A stretch of 64,000 bases of DNA from Burkholderia lata. GTDB lineage: Bacteria; Pseudomonadota; Gammaproteobacteria; Burkholderiales; Burkholderiaceae. The stretch's first letter is position 1, and each line of letters opens with the position of its first letter. The stretch is taken from NCBI RefSeq assembly GCF_902499335.1, contig NZ_CABVQK010000014.1, positions 62,001 through 126,000 of the forward strand, written 5' to 3'. The position numbers were made by a program, and so were the translations under genes. The notes under the pieces were generated by a model. That model was not told where the DNA came from, did no database searches, and worked only from the letters and a program-made list of their open reading frames with translations. Of this stretch, positions 20,299 through 28,320 are shown in pieces.

Positions 20299-20335
20299 CC
20301 CGCAGGCCACGCGTCACGAAGCCCCTGCGGGCTTC
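20299..20335 (-). promoter_or_regulatory. Candidate expression platform of the cobalamin riboswitch
   Basis: Two overlapping perfect hairpins directly follow the B12 box on the minus strand. One is GAAGCCC/GGGCTTC (20318-20324 with 20329-20335, 4-base loop). The other is an 8-bp pair CCCGCAGG/CCTGCGGG (20324-20331 with 20299-20306, 17-base loop). They cannot form together. The distal arm runs into a GGAGG at 20295-20299. No T run follows, so control of translation or Rho access is more likely than intrinsic termination. Confidence 0.45.
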
Positions 20336-20337
20336 CC

Positions 20338-20570
20338 GTCTCGGCCGGTATCCGGGCTGGCGGCGGTCCGGCTCGCCTTCCCGCGCGATGACGCGCAGTG
20401 GCCCGCGTCCGCATGCACGACCTGCACGCGAAACGCGCCCGAGCCGGCCTGCGTCACGGGACGCGGCCGCTTACCGTTGCGGGGGCAGCGCAGGTTGGCG
20501 GGCTTCCGGCGCCCACGCCCTGCTTCCCGTTTAACCGCGCGTTCCACGCGCGAGCACCGAGGCGGCGCCA
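20338..20570 (-). ncRNA. Cobalamin (AdoCbl) riboswitch upstream of btuC
   Basis: The minus strand carries the conserved core GCTGCCCCCGCAACGGTAAG (20489-20470), the adjacent GGAAGCCCGCC stretch, and the 3' B12 box CCAGCCCGGATACCGGCCGA (20360-20341). The 5' boundary is estimated. It precedes btuC-btuD-cobT-cobS-cobC, an uptake and lower-ligand operon, and is expected to switch that operon off when cobalamin is bound. It fills most of the 560-base gap between btuC and the plus-strand gene at 20731. The rest of that gap (20571-20730) holds only the promoter area of the cell-division genes. Confidence 0.93.
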
Positions 20571-20730
20571 GTTTAGGAGCGGGTCGCGCGAGCGTCAAGG
20601 AAGCGTCCGGACACGCATGGGAAGCGCTGATTCGCGGCAAGAAGCAGGGGTGTTACGACTGGAAACGTTACAGATGTCGGATTGCGCGTTATTCCGCGCT
20701 AAAATGCTGGGTCTTTAGAGGACGCAGCAA

Positions 20731-21081
20731 ATGCTCAACGAACTCGAAACCCTATCTCAAAATATTGGCCGTCTGATTTCGCTGAACAAGCGCTATCACT
20801 CGGAACGGCTCGCGCTCGAGGAGCAGGTCGCGCAATTGCGCGCGGATGCGGACGCAGTCCGCACGGAACTCGCGCAACTGCGCGACGAACGTAATGCGCT
20901 CGCAGCCGAGCGCGACACTTTGTCGGCAAAGATCGACGACGCCCAGGTGAAACTGAACGCGATTCTCGAAAAGCTCCCGCGCTCGAAAAGCGCGGAGCAA
21001 GCCGACAACCAGCTCGACCTGCTGGATGCACAGGCGCGTGCGGATGGCGATGACGCGGCCAGCCACGGAGAACATGCATGA
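20731..21081 (+). CDS. Coiled-coil protein, ZapB-like, upstream of zapA
   Basis: A protein of 116 residues that is nearly all heptad-patterned coiled coil from residue 5 to about 85 (LALEEQVAQLRADADAVRTE and similar), with an acidic C-terminus. The position before zapA with an ATGA overlap matches the small coiled-coil gene (TIGR02449/ZapB-like) found before zapA in many proteobacteria. A role in Z-ring assembly is inferred from position and shape. Length exceeds E. coli ZapB (81 residues). A -10-like TAAAAT at 20700-20705 lies 25 bases before the ATG. Confidence 0.8.
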   Translation: MLNELETLSQNIGRLISLNKRYHSERLALEEQVAQLRADADAVRTELAQLRDERNALAAERDTLSAKIDDAQVKLNAILEKLPRSKSAEQADNQLDLLDAQARADGDDAASHGEHA

Positions 21082-21392
21082 GCACCAAGCAGATCGAAGT
21101 CTCGATTCTCGGTCAGCCCTATCGGCTCGCCTGTTCGGCCGAGACCGAAGCGGCGCTGCTCGAAGCAGTCGCGCGCGTCGACGCCGAAATGTCGAAAATC
21201 CGCTCGAACAGCTCGGTACGCGGCACCGATCGCATCGCCGTGATGGCGGCGCTGTCGCTCGCGTCCGAATTGCTGCGGCTGCAAACGAGCGTGCGGCACG
21301 GTGAAGCATTTCCGGCGGAAGAAATCCGTCGTACAATGCACCAGATGAACGAACAGCTCGGCGCGGTGCTCGCACAGCACGAGACGCAGTAA
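21078..21392 (+). CDS. zapA: Cell division protein ZapA
   Basis: A protein of 104 residues, the usual size. It starts MSTKQIEVSILGQPYRLACS, the typical strand-turn-strand of ZapA, followed by a long C-terminal coiled coil (MHQMNEQLGAVLAQ). ZapA dimers and tetramers bundle FtsZ filaments at the division site. It overlaps the upstream coiled-coil gene by 4 bases, and 6S RNA begins about 80 bases after it, an order known across proteobacteria. Confidence 0.95.
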   Translation: MSTKQIEVSILGQPYRLACSAETEAALLEAVARVDAEMSKIRSNSSVRGTDRIAVMAALSLASELLRLQTSVRHGEAFPAEEIRRTMHQMNEQLGAVLAQHETQ

Positions 21393-21473
21393 CGTTTGAT
21401 CGATGCGTCGATTCCCCTTGATCTCGGCGATCAACGGTGGTCAAATTGGCGCAACGAAACACAGTTCAGTCAG

Positions 21474-21656
21474 CTTCCCTGCCTGGTTCGCCAAGGTCAT
21501 ATATTCCTTGAACCAATGCCATGTGCACGGTTGCGGAAATTTGTAGCACGGGCGCGCGCGTCACTCTGTCTGATGTACCCGAAGTGCTGCTAACTGCGAC
21601 CAATTCTGAACCCCAGGTTCAGGATGCCGGCCTAGCGGCCAAGGCGGGGGCCTATC
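21474..21656 (+). ncRNA. ssrS: 6S RNA
   Basis: About 180 bases between zapA and the EVE gene fold as the long interrupted hairpin of 6S RNA. The closing arm CCCTGCCTGG (21478-21487) pairs with CCAAGGCGGGG (21639-21649). CCTTGAACC (21506-21514) pairs with GGTTCAGG (21616-21623). A large internal bubble and apical hairpin lie between. 6S RNA binds RNA polymerase holoenzyme with sigma-70 and lowers transcription in stationary phase. The zapA-ssrS order is conserved. The ends are estimates from pairing; it fills most of the 333-base gap here. Confidence 0.85.
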
Positions 21657-21694
21657 CAACGGCATCGGGCGAAGCCCGGTGCCGTTTTCTTTTG
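21656..21694 (+). terminator. Intrinsic terminator after 6S RNA
   Basis: The stem ACGGCATCGGGC pairs with GCCCGGTGCCGT around a GAA loop (21659-21685) and is followed by TTTTCTTTT. It separates ssrS from the EVE-domain gene at 21726. Confidence 0.9.
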
Positions 21695-21725
21695 TAGCAG
21701 CCTCTTTCTGCGTCGATCACGATCC

Positions 21726-22187
21726 ATGCAATACTGGCTGATGAAGTCCGAACCGGACGAAGCAAGCATCGACGATCTCGCCAACGCACCGCAGCGCTCG
21801 CTGCCGTGGACCGGCGTGCGCAACTATCAGGCGCGCAATTTCATGCGTGACACGATGAAGATCGGCGACGGCGTGCTGTTCTATCATTCGAGCTGCCCCG
21901 AGCCGGGCATCGCGGGCCTCGCCGAAGTGTCGTCGACGCCCTACCCCGATCCCACGCAGTTCGATCCGAAAAGCCCCTATTACGACCCGAAGTCGAATCA
22001 GGAAGCGCCGCGCTGGCTGCTCGTCGACGTGCGTTACGTGAAAAAATCGCCGCTCGTGCCGCTTGCGGCACTGCGCGAACACGACGAACTCGCCGACATG
22101 CGCGTGCTCGCGCGCGGCAACCGGCTGTCGATCACGCCCGTCACGCGCGCCGAATGGCGCTTCATCACCGAAAAGCTGATGAAGTAG
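21726..22187 (+). CDS. EVE domain-containing protein
   Basis: A single-domain protein of 153 residues with the EVE/PUA-like fold. It starts MQYWLMKSEPDEASIDDL, has the family core WTGVRNYQARNFMRD and GDGVLFYHSSC, and ends near ITEKLMK. EVE domains (human THYN1 relatives) bind modified bases in DNA or RNA. The house-keeping target of these stand-alone forms is not settled. The first ATG gives the canonical YWLxKSEP beginning. It has no restriction or defence partner next to it, so a defence role is not suggested here. Confidence 0.93.
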   Translation: MQYWLMKSEPDEASIDDLANAPQRSLPWTGVRNYQARNFMRDTMKIGDGVLFYHSSCPEPGIAGLAEVSSTPYPDPTQFDPKSPYYDPKSNQEAPRWLLVDVRYVKKSPLVPLAALREHDELADMRVLARGNRLSITPVTRAEWRFITEKLMK

Positions 22188-22267
22188 GCGCACGCCAAAG
22201 GTCAAATCTGGTCAGTACGCGCCGCCGTCACGGAACTCGCGGCACTTTCGCGCAGCCTAAGCAACCG

Positions 22268-22302
22268 CTGCCGGCCGATCGGGCCGGCTGTCGTTTTTTT
22301 CG
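22268..22302 (+). terminator. Intrinsic terminator after the EVE gene
   Basis: GCCGGCC (22270-22276) pairs with GGCCGGC (22282-22288) around a 5-base loop; seven T follow after TGTCG. It lies 83 bases after the EVE stop codon and 67 bases before the SIMPL gene. Confidence 0.7.
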
Positions 22303-22368
22303 TCGCGCGGCCCGCCCGCGTCGTGCGCGCGCAATCCGCGTGCACGCCCTCGCACAAGGAGTCCAACA

Positions 22369-23109
22369 ATGACCAAGAAATCCGCACTCGCGCTGTCGCT
22401 CGCCCTTGCCGCCGCCGTTCCCGTCGCGCTGACGCTCGCGTCGCCCGCCGCGCACGCGCAATCCGCGAACCCGCACTTTCCGGAGCCGGCAGGCGTGCTG
22501 TCGCTGTCGTCGCAGGCCAGCGCCGACGTGCCGCAGGACATCATCCACATCACGCTGTTCTACGAGCAGCAGGCCAAGGATCCGGGCAGCCTCACCGCGC
22601 AATTGAACCAGCGCGCCGACGCAGCCCTGTCGCAGGCGAAGGGCGTGTCGGGCGTCACCGCACACACGGGCGCATTCTCCGTCTATCCGAGCACCGATCG
22701 CGACGGCAAGATCTCCGCATGGCGCGGCCGCACCGAGGTCGCGCTCGAATCGCGCGATTTCGCCGCAGCGTCGAAGCTTGCGGGCCAGCTGTCGAACCTG
22801 ATGCAGGTCGCGAACGTCGAGTTCTCGCTGTCGCCCGAAGCGCAGCGCGCGGCCGAGCAGAAGCTGACGACCGAAGCGATCAAGTCGTTCCGCGCCCGCG
22901 CGGACGAAGCCGCGAAGGCATTCGGCTACAGCAGCTACACGATCCGCGACGTGAACGTCGGCGGCGGCCGCAACGTGCAGCCGTACCCGCGCATGATGGC
23001 GATGGCCGCAGCACCGATGGACAGCGCAAAGATGAGCGCGCCGATCGCGGTCGAAGGCGGCAAGGCCACCGTGTCGGTCACCGTCAACGGCTCCGTGCAG
23101 ATGAAGTAA
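22369..23109 (+). CDS. SIMPL domain (DUF541) periplasmic protein
   Basis: A protein of 246 residues with a clear signal peptide, cleaved near residue 27 (SPAAHA). The mature protein has the SIMPL pattern: VLSLSSQASADVPQD at the start, GVSGVTAHTGAFSVYPSTDR in the middle, and IRDVNVGGGRNVQPYPRM near the end. DUF541 proteins such as E. coli YggE are periplasmic or outer-membrane associated and reported to reduce oxidative stress; the mechanism is unknown. It is a single gene bounded by terminators on both sides. Confidence 0.9.
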   Translation: MTKKSALALSLALAAAVPVALTLASPAAHAQSANPHFPEPAGVLSLSSQASADVPQDIIHITLFYEQQAKDPGSLTAQLNQRADAALSQAKGVSGVTAHTGAFSVYPSTDRDGKISAWRGRTEVALESRDFAAASKLAGQLSNLMQVANVEFSLSPEAQRAAEQKLTTEAIKSFRARADEAAKAFGYSSYTIRDVNVGGGRNVQPYPRMMAMAAAPMDSAKMSAPIAVEGGKATVSVTVNGSVQMK

Positions 23110-23133
23110 CGCGCAGCGCACGGCAGTCCGAAA

Positions 23134-23168
23134 TGAAAAACGCCGGCCCTCGGGCCGGCGTTTTTCAT
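23134..23168. terminator. Bidirectional intrinsic terminator between the SIMPL gene and lgt
   Basis: A perfect stem AAAAACGCCGGCCC/GGGCCGGCGTTTTT (23136-23165) has a short CTC loop region and T/A runs on both sides. It can end the SIMPL gene on plus and lgt on minus. Confidence 0.92.
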
Positions 23169-23220
23169 TTGCGTGCGCGTTGTCGATGCACGCGCCGATC
23201 GCACGTGCATCGGCATCACA

Positions 23221-24111
23221 TCATGCAGCGGCATTCGCCGCGCGGCGGCGATACGCCCAGACCATCAAGGCGATGCCCGTGAGGATCATCGGCAGCGACA
23301 GCCACTGCCCCATCGACAGGCCGAGCGCGAGCAGGCCGAGGAAGTCGTCGGGCTCGCGCGCGAACTCGACCGTGAAACGTGCGAGGCCGTAGCCGATCAG
23401 GAACAGCGCGGAGATCGCGCCCATCGGCCGCGACTTGCGCGAGAAGAAGAACAGCGCGAAGAACAGCGCGATGCCCTCGAGCGCGATTTCATAGAGCTGT
23501 GAAGGATGGCGCGGCAGCATCTGGTATTGCATGAACACGTCGGCGAGATGCCACTTCTCGACGAGCTCCGGATGCTTCGGCAACCATGCCGCATCATCGC
23601 GCATCGCGCCCGGGAACAGCATCGCCCACGGTGCGGACGGATCGGTCACGCGGCCCCACAGTTCGCCGTTGATGAAGTTGCCGAGCCGCCCGGCCGCGAG
23701 CCCCGTCGGCACCATCGGCGCGACGAAATCGGTGACCTGCAGCCAGTGGCGCTTGCGCTGCCACGCGAACAGCACCATCGCGAGCGTCACGCCGAGGAAG
23801 CCGCCGTGAAACGACATGCCGCCTTCCCACACCTTGAACACGTCGAGCGGATGCGAGAAGTAGAAATCGGCCTTGTAGAACAGCACATAGCCTAGCCGGC
23901 CGCCGAGCACGGTGCCGAGCACGCCGTAGAACATCATGTCGTCGATGTCCTTCGCGGTCCAGCCCTGCGCCGCGACGTGCGGCAGCTTCAGGCGGATCCG
24001 GCCGACGACGATCGCCGCAATGAAGCCGACGAGATACATGAGCCCGTACCAGCGCACGGCCAGCGGCCCGAGATGGATCGCAACGGGGTCGAAATTCGGG
24101 TGAATGATCAT
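23221..24111 (-). CDS. lgt: Prolipoprotein diacylglyceryl transferase
   Basis: An inner-membrane enzyme that transfers diacylglycerol from phosphatidylglycerol to the lipobox Cys of prolipoproteins, the first step of lipoprotein maturation. The protein has 296 residues with seven hydrophobic segments. Motifs: [20 protein letters not shown] (essential His), [17 protein letters not shown] (the Lgt signature) and RHPSQLYEI. The start [20 protein letters not shown] is canonical. It is separated from the LysR gene by 89 bases and is probably transcribed alone. Confidence 0.96.
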   Translation of the reverse strand: MIIHPNFDPVAIHLGPLAVRWYGLMYLVGFIAAIVVGRIRLKLPHVAAQGWTAKDIDDMMFYGVLGTVLGGRLGYVLFYKADFYFSHPLDVFKVWEGGMSFHGGFLGVTLAMVLFAWQRKRHWLQVTDFVAPMVPTGLAAGRLGNFINGELWGRVTDPSAPWAMLFPGAMRDDAAWLPKHPELVEKWHLADVFMQYQMLPRHPSQLYEIALEGIALFFALFFFSRKSRPMGAISALFLIGYGLARFTVEFAREPDDFLGLLALGLSMGQWLSLPMILTGIALMVWAYRRRAANAAA

Positions 24112-24200
24112 GGGTTAGCGAAGAAGTTTTCGAATGCGGTACGGCCGTCGCAAACGCGCAGCACCGCGCTTTGGACGGCACCGGCGCGTCATCGTTCACG

Positions 24201-25115
24201 TCATGTGGCGACGCCCTGCGCGCGCACGACGTCGATGAAGCCGGCCAACACGGGGCTCACGTCGCCGGTGCGCCACACGAGGCCCGTCTCGACGACCGGC
24301 GCGTGACCGGCGAGCGGCCGGTAGACCACGCCGGTGCGCCGCAGGTTACGCAGCGATTGCGGCACCAGTGCGACGCCCATGCCGGCCGACACGAGGCTGA
24401 CGATCGTCTGCATCTGGATCGCCTCCTGGCCGATGCGCGGGGTTTCCCCCGCCGCGCCGTAGCAGCCCGTAATGATGTCATAAAAGCCGGGCGCCAAACG
24501 ACGTGGAAAGATCACGAGCGGCAACGCGGCGACCTCCGCGAGATGGACAGGCTCGTCTTCGGGCGCGTCGCTCGCTGCCGCCGGCATCGCCACCACCAGC
24601 GGCTCGCGCACGACGGGCAGGTACGACAACCCGGCCGCGTGGCGCGGCGGCACGGGCGGAATGACGAGCCCCGCATCGATGCGGCCGGCGACGAGTTCAT
24701 CGATCTGCACGTCGCTCGTCGCCTCCGCGAGTTGCAGCCGCACCTGCGGATAGCGCGCGCCGAACGCCCGCAGCAGCGAAGGCAACAGCCCGTAATCGGC
24801 GGTCGACACGAACGCGAGCGACAGCGAGCCGGCCTCGCCGCGTGCGAGCCGTCGTGCAAGCGGCGGCAACGCATCGGCCGACGCAAGCAGCCGGCGCACG
24901 TCGGGCAACAGCGCCGCGCCGACCGCCGTCAGCGCCACCGAGCGCTTGGTGCGCACGAACAGCGCGACGCCGAGCGCATCCTCGAGCGCGCGGATCGCCT
25001 GCGATAGCGGCGGCTGCGTCATCGACAGGCGTTCGGCCGCGCGGCCGAAATGGCGCTCGTCGGCGACGGTCGCGAAATAGCGCCACTGGCGCAGGTCGGG
25101 AGTCGGATCGGCCAT
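24201..25115 (-). CDS. LysR family transcriptional regulator, divergent from ilvD
   Basis: A protein of 304 residues with an N-terminal winged HTH (LRQWRYFATVADERHFGRAA, then RLSMTQPPLSQAIRALEDAL) and a C-terminal periplasmic-binding-like effector domain. The start at 25115 gives the standard LysR length; the frame is open far upstream but overlaps ilvD. It faces ilvD across 135 bases containing the dyad ATTGG-N5-CCAAT, so it may regulate ilvD or itself. The ligand is not known. No repeat of the known IlvY arrangement (ilvC) is present. Confidence 0.9.
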   Translation of the reverse strand: MADPTPDLRQWRYFATVADERHFGRAAERLSMTQPPLSQAIRALEDALGVALFVRTKRSVALTAVGAALLPDVRRLLASADALPPLARRLARGEAGSLSLAFVSTADYGLLPSLLRAFGARYPQVRLQLAEATSDVQIDELVAGRIDAGLVIPPVPPRHAAGLSYLPVVREPLVVAMPAAASDAPEDEPVHLAEVAALPLVIFPRRLAPGFYDIITGCYGAAGETPRIGQEAIQMQTIVSLVSAGMGVALVPQSLRNLRRTGVVYRPLAGHAPVVETGLVWRTGDVSPVLAGFIDVVRAQGVAT

Positions 25116-25159
25116 GGCTCTCTCATTCGAAAAACGACTTAATAAGCGACAAATAATAT

Positions 25160-25174
25160 ATTGGACATCCCAAT
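25160..25174. promoter_or_regulatory. Candidate LysR operator between the lysR gene and ilvD
   Basis: ATTGG (25160-25164) and CCAAT (25170-25174) form a perfect dyad with a 5-base spacer, containing the T-N11-A pattern of LysR sites. The flanking 25 bases are AT-rich (AATAATATA), unlike the surroundings, as expected at divergent promoters. Confidence 0.5.
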
Positions 25175-25250
25175 CCGGACACTCCATTCTTGATTGATCC
25201 GAACCGGCGCGCCGTTCACCGGCGTTGCCCAGACAACGATGGAGTCCCCC

Positions 25251-26924
25251 ATGGCTTACAACCGTCGCTCGAAGCACATCACGCAAGGCGTGGCCCGCTC
25301 GCCGAACCGCTCGATGTATTACGCACTTGGCTACCAGAAGGACGATTTCGACAAGCCGATGGTCGGCATCGCGAACGGCCATTCGACGATCACGCCGTGC
25401 AATTCCGGCCTGCAGCGCCTGTCGGACGCGGCCGTCACGGCCGTGAAGGCGTCCGGCGCAAACCCGCAGATCTTCGGCACGCCGACCATTTCGGACGGCA
25501 TGTCGATGGGCACCGAAGGCATGAAGTACTCGCTCGTGTCGCGCGAGGTGATCGCCGACTGCATCGAGACCTGCGTGCAGGGGCAATGGATGGACGGCGT
25601 GGTCGTCGTCGGCGGCTGCGACAAGAACATGCCGGGCGGGATGATCGCGCTCGCGCGGCTGAACGTGCCGGGCATCTACGTATACGGCGGCACGATCCGC
25701 CCCGGCAACTGGAAAGGCCGCGACCTGACGATCGTGTCGTCGTTCGAGGCGGTCGGCGAATTCACCGCGGGCCGGATGTCGCAGGAGGATTTCGAAGGCG
25801 TCGAGCAGAACGCCTGCCCGACGTCGGGGTCGTGCGGCGGGATGTACACCGCCAACACGATGAGTTCGTCGTTCGAGGCGCTCGGGATGTCGCTGCTCTA
25901 TTCGTCGACGATGGCGAACCCCGACCAGGAGAAGGTCGACTCGGCCGCCGAATCGGCGCGCGTGCTCGTCGAAGCCGTGAAACGCGACCTGAAGCCGCGC
26001 GACATCATCACGAAGGAATCGATCGAGAATGCGGTGTCGGTGATCATGGCGACGGGCGGCTCGACCAACGCGGTGCTGCACTATCTCGCGATCGCGCACG
26101 CGGCCGAGGTCGACTGGACGATCGAGGACTTCGAGCGCATCCGCAAGCGCGTGCCCGTGATCTGCGACCTGAAGCCGTCGGGGAAGTACGTCGCGACCGA
26201 CCTGCATCGGGCCGGCGGGATTCCGCAGGTGCTGAAGATCCTGCTCGACGCGGGGCTGCTGCACGGCGACTGCATGACGATCACCGGCCGTACGATCGGC
26301 GAAGAACTGCAGGACGTGCCCGGTGTGCCGCGCACGGACCAGGACGTGATCTTCCCGATCGACCGTGCGCTGTACAAGGAAGGCCACCTGGCCATCCTGA
26401 AAGGCAATCTCGCGGAAGACGGCGCGGTCGCGAAAATCACCGGCCTGAAGAATCCGGTGATCACGGGCCCGGCACGCGTGTTCGACGACGAGCAGAGCGC
26501 GATGGATGCGATTCTCGGCGACCGGATCCGCGCCGGCGACATCCTCGTGCTGCGCTACCTCGGCCCGAAGGGCGGCCCCGGCATGCCGGAAATGCTCGCA
26601 CCGACGTCCGCGATCATCGGCAAGGGGCTCGGCGAATCGGTCGGCTTCATCACGGACGGCCGTTTCTCGGGCGGGACCTGGGGGATGGTGGTCGGCCACG
26701 TCGCGCCCGAGGCGTTCGTCGGCGGCACGATCGCGCTCGTGCAGGAAGGCGACTCGATCACGATCGACGCGCACCGGCTGGTGCTGCAGCTGAACGTCGA
26801 CGACGCGGAACTCGCGCGCCGTCGCGCCGCATGGCAACAGCCGGCGCCGCGCTACACACGCGGCGTGCTCGCGAAATTCGCGGCGCTGGCCCGGCCCGCG
26901 AACAAGGGCGCCGTCACGGGTTGA
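25251..26924 (+). CDS. ilvD: Dihydroxy-acid dehydratase
   Basis: It dehydrates 2,3-dihydroxy-isovalerate and -methylvalerate to the 2-keto acids of valine and isoleucine synthesis. The protein has 557 residues. Three iron-sulfur cysteines are visible: Cys50 in STITPCN, Cys123 in [11 protein letters not shown] and Cys195 in [12 protein letters not shown]. That spacing matches the [2Fe-2S] type of IlvD rather than the longer E. coli type. The motif [15 protein letters not shown] near the C-terminus is the second family signature. [13 protein letters not shown] at 25251 is the natural start; an upstream in-frame ATG at 25194 overlaps the regulatory region. Confidence 0.96.
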   Translation: MAYNRRSKHITQGVARSPNRSMYYALGYQKDDFDKPMVGIANGHSTITPCNSGLQRLSDAAVTAVKASGANPQIFGTPTISDGMSMGTEGMKYSLVSREVIADCIETCVQGQWMDGVVVVGGCDKNMPGGMIALARLNVPGIYVYGGTIRPGNWKGRDLTIVSSFEAVGEFTAGRMSQEDFEGVEQNACPTSGSCGGMYTANTMSSSFEALGMSLLYSSTMANPDQEKVDSAAESARVLVEAVKRDLKPRDIITKESIENAVSVIMATGGSTNAVLHYLAIAHAAEVDWTIEDFERIRKRVPVICDLKPSGKYVATDLHRAGGIPQVLKILLDAGLLHGDCMTITGRTIGEELQDVPGVPRTDQDVIFPIDRALYKEGHLAILKGNLAEDGAVAKITGLKNPVITGPARVFDDEQSAMDAILGDRIRAGDILVLRYLGPKGGPGMPEMLAPTSAIIGKGLGESVGFITDGRFSGGTWGMVVGHVAPEAFVGGTIALVQEGDSITIDAHRLVLQLNVDDAELARRRAAWQQPAPRYTRGVLAKFAALARPANKGAVTG

Positions 26925-27002
26925 CGCGGGCGCATCAAAACATGCGACCCCGATAAACATGGCCGCAGGGGGAACGCGCAAAACGCGCTTTCCCTTTGCT
27001 TT

Positions 27003-27008
27003 TATAAT
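27003..27008 (+). promoter_or_regulatory. -10 box of the cytochrome c gene
   Basis: A perfect TATAAT lies 44 bases before the ATG at 27052; no clear -35 is found. A GCCGGC/GCCGGC hairpin lies between it and the ribosome site. Confidence 0.5.
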
Positions 27009-27051
27009 GCGCGGACCATGTAGCCGGCCGTCCCCGCCGGCGGAGAACCGC

Positions 27052-27378
27052 ATGAAACACTCGATATTGCGCGTCCTGCTCGCCACGCTGCTGATCGGCA
27101 GCGCGGCGGCGGCGCGTGCCGACCAGGCCGACGGGCTCGCGCTTGCCCAGCGCAAGAACTGCATGGCCTGCCACGCGATCGGCAAGCCGCTGATGGGCCC
27201 GTCGTTCCGCGACATCGCCGGCAAGTATGCGGCGCGCGGCGACGCCGTCGATTACCTTGCCCAGTCGATCGTGAAAGGCAGCGTCGGCGTATGGGGCAGC
27301 GTGCCGATGCCCGCCAATACGCAACTGACGAACAGCGAAGCCCACACGCTCGCGCAATGGGTGCTGTCGGTGCGCTGA
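27052..27378 (+). CDS. Small soluble cytochrome c (c551/c552 type)
   Basis: A class I c-type cytochrome of 108 residues. The signal peptide ends about residue 23 (AAARA), so the protein is exported and gains haem in the periplasm. The haem motif CMACH is at residues 37-41 and the sixth ligand is probably Met86 in SVPMPANTQL. The size and the motif spacing resemble cytochrome c551/c552 electron carriers. It stands alone between ilvD and the DUF2486 gene, so its electron partners are not known from context. The frame is open upstream, but MKHSILRVLL is the start that leads with a signal peptide. Confidence 0.93.
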   Translation: MKHSILRVLLATLLIGSAAAARADQADGLALAQRKNCMACHAIGKPLMGPSFRDIAGKYAARGDAVDYLAQSIVKGSVGVWGSVPMPANTQLTNSEAHTLAQWVLSVR

Positions 27379-27518
27379 CCGGACACCCTGGGCCGGAATA
27401 GCCTCCGTGCGGGATGCTGCCGACAGGCGGGCCTGCCCGGGCTGGCTCAAACCTCGCCGACCGCTTCACCGCCCCTTACTGGAATCGCTCCCCGTTTTCC
27501 GCCGGAACGGCCGCACAC

Positions 27519-28295
27519 TCAACCTGAGTGACCGGCGCGGCGGCGTGCGATCTCTTCGTCGACCGCGTCGCGAACCCAATCCATCACCTCGGTTTCCAGC
27601 GCCAGCGCCACTTCGCGCGTGATCTGGCCGACCAGCCAGGCCGAATGCTCATGCAGCGCATCGCGACAACGGGCCTCGATGGCGTCGCGCCCTTCCCCGG
27701 TCAGATAGTTCGTCAGGCGATTGCGCAGGCGCTCGGCGATGTGCTGCGCATCTTCCGGCGTCAGGCCAGCTGCGGCCTGCACATCCGGCTGCGGCGCGGC
27801 GGCCGGTACGACGGCCTCCGGCATGTGCGCTTCATGCGCGTGCCCGACCGCCTCGTGTGCCACCGCGGCAAACGCGTGTTGCGGCACATCGTCGTCGGCC
27901 AGCGACGATTGCAGCGGCGCACTCATCGCCGCCGAATCTTCGGCCACCACATGCTCCGCGGCGCCGGGTTCGGCCGGCGCATCGGTCTCGCCCATGGAAG
28001 CCGCCGCAGCGGTCGCCACGTCGCCCGGCAGTTCGACCGCCGGCAGTTCGACCGCCGGCACGTGCGGCGTCGGCACGGGTTCGACCACGACGGAATCGGG
28101 GTCAAGTTCACTTTGAACGGAATCGGCCGGCGCCGCACTGACGGCGTGCGGGGCGACCACGTCGGTGAGCACCGGAATCGCCGCACCGGCAGGCGGTTGC
28201 GGCACAGCGGGCGCGATCGAGCGCGCCGGCACCGGCTTGCCCGGCACCAGCACGTCGGTCAGCGTCGGGATCGAGGATGAATCGGCTTCGGTCAC
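27519..28295 (-). CDS. DUF2486 family protein, Ala/Pro-rich
   Basis: A protein of 258 residues confined to Burkholderiaceae by my recollection of the family. It starts MTEADSSSIPTLTDVLVPG and repeats the IPxLTDV(V/L)xP motif 30-40 residues later. A long Ala/Pro/Glu/Val-rich low-complexity middle follows, and a structured C-terminal helix region LRNRLTNYLTGEGRDAIEAR with WLVGQITREVALALE. No membrane segment or signal peptide is seen. It lies 25 bases after holC in the same direction, in the order pepA, holC, DUF2486, suggesting cotranscription. Function unknown. Confidence 0.85.
   Translation of the reverse strand: MTEADSSSIPTLTDVLVPGKPVPARSIAPAVPQPPAGAAIPVLTDVVAPHAVSAAPADSVQSELDPDSVVVEPVPTPHVPAVELPAVELPGDVATAAAASMGETDAPAEPGAAEHVVAEDSAAMSAPLQSSLADDDVPQHAFAAVAHEAVGHAHEAHMPEAVVPAAAPQPDVQAAAGLTPEDAQHIAERLRNRLTNYLTGEGRDAIEARCRDALHEHSAWLVGQITREVALALETEVMDWVRDAVDEEIARRRAGHSG
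28026..28055. repeat. 15-bp tandem repeat, two copies, inside the DUF2486 gene
   Basis: CGGCAGTTCGACCGC occurs twice in direct succession (28026-28040 and 28041-28055). It encodes VELPAVELP on the minus strand and keeps frame. The copies are identical, consistent with recent slippage. Confidence 0.85.
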
Positions 28296-28320
28296 GGGAA
28301 CACTCCGTCGACGGTTGCGG

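Noticed and set aside
20571-20730. A second riboswitch or sRNA between the B12 riboswitch and the ZapB-like gene
   Set aside because: Only a -10-like TAAAAT and an unstructured stretch are visible; nothing supports another RNA.
21726-22187. EVE protein as part of a defence system
   Set aside because: No nuclease, methylase or other defence gene is adjacent; flanks are 6S RNA and a SIMPL gene.
24201-27224. A 1007-residue minus-strand frame fusing the LysR gene to an upstream region
   Set aside because: The part upstream of 25115 is antisense to ilvD and has no family features; only the last 304 residues are a LysR protein.
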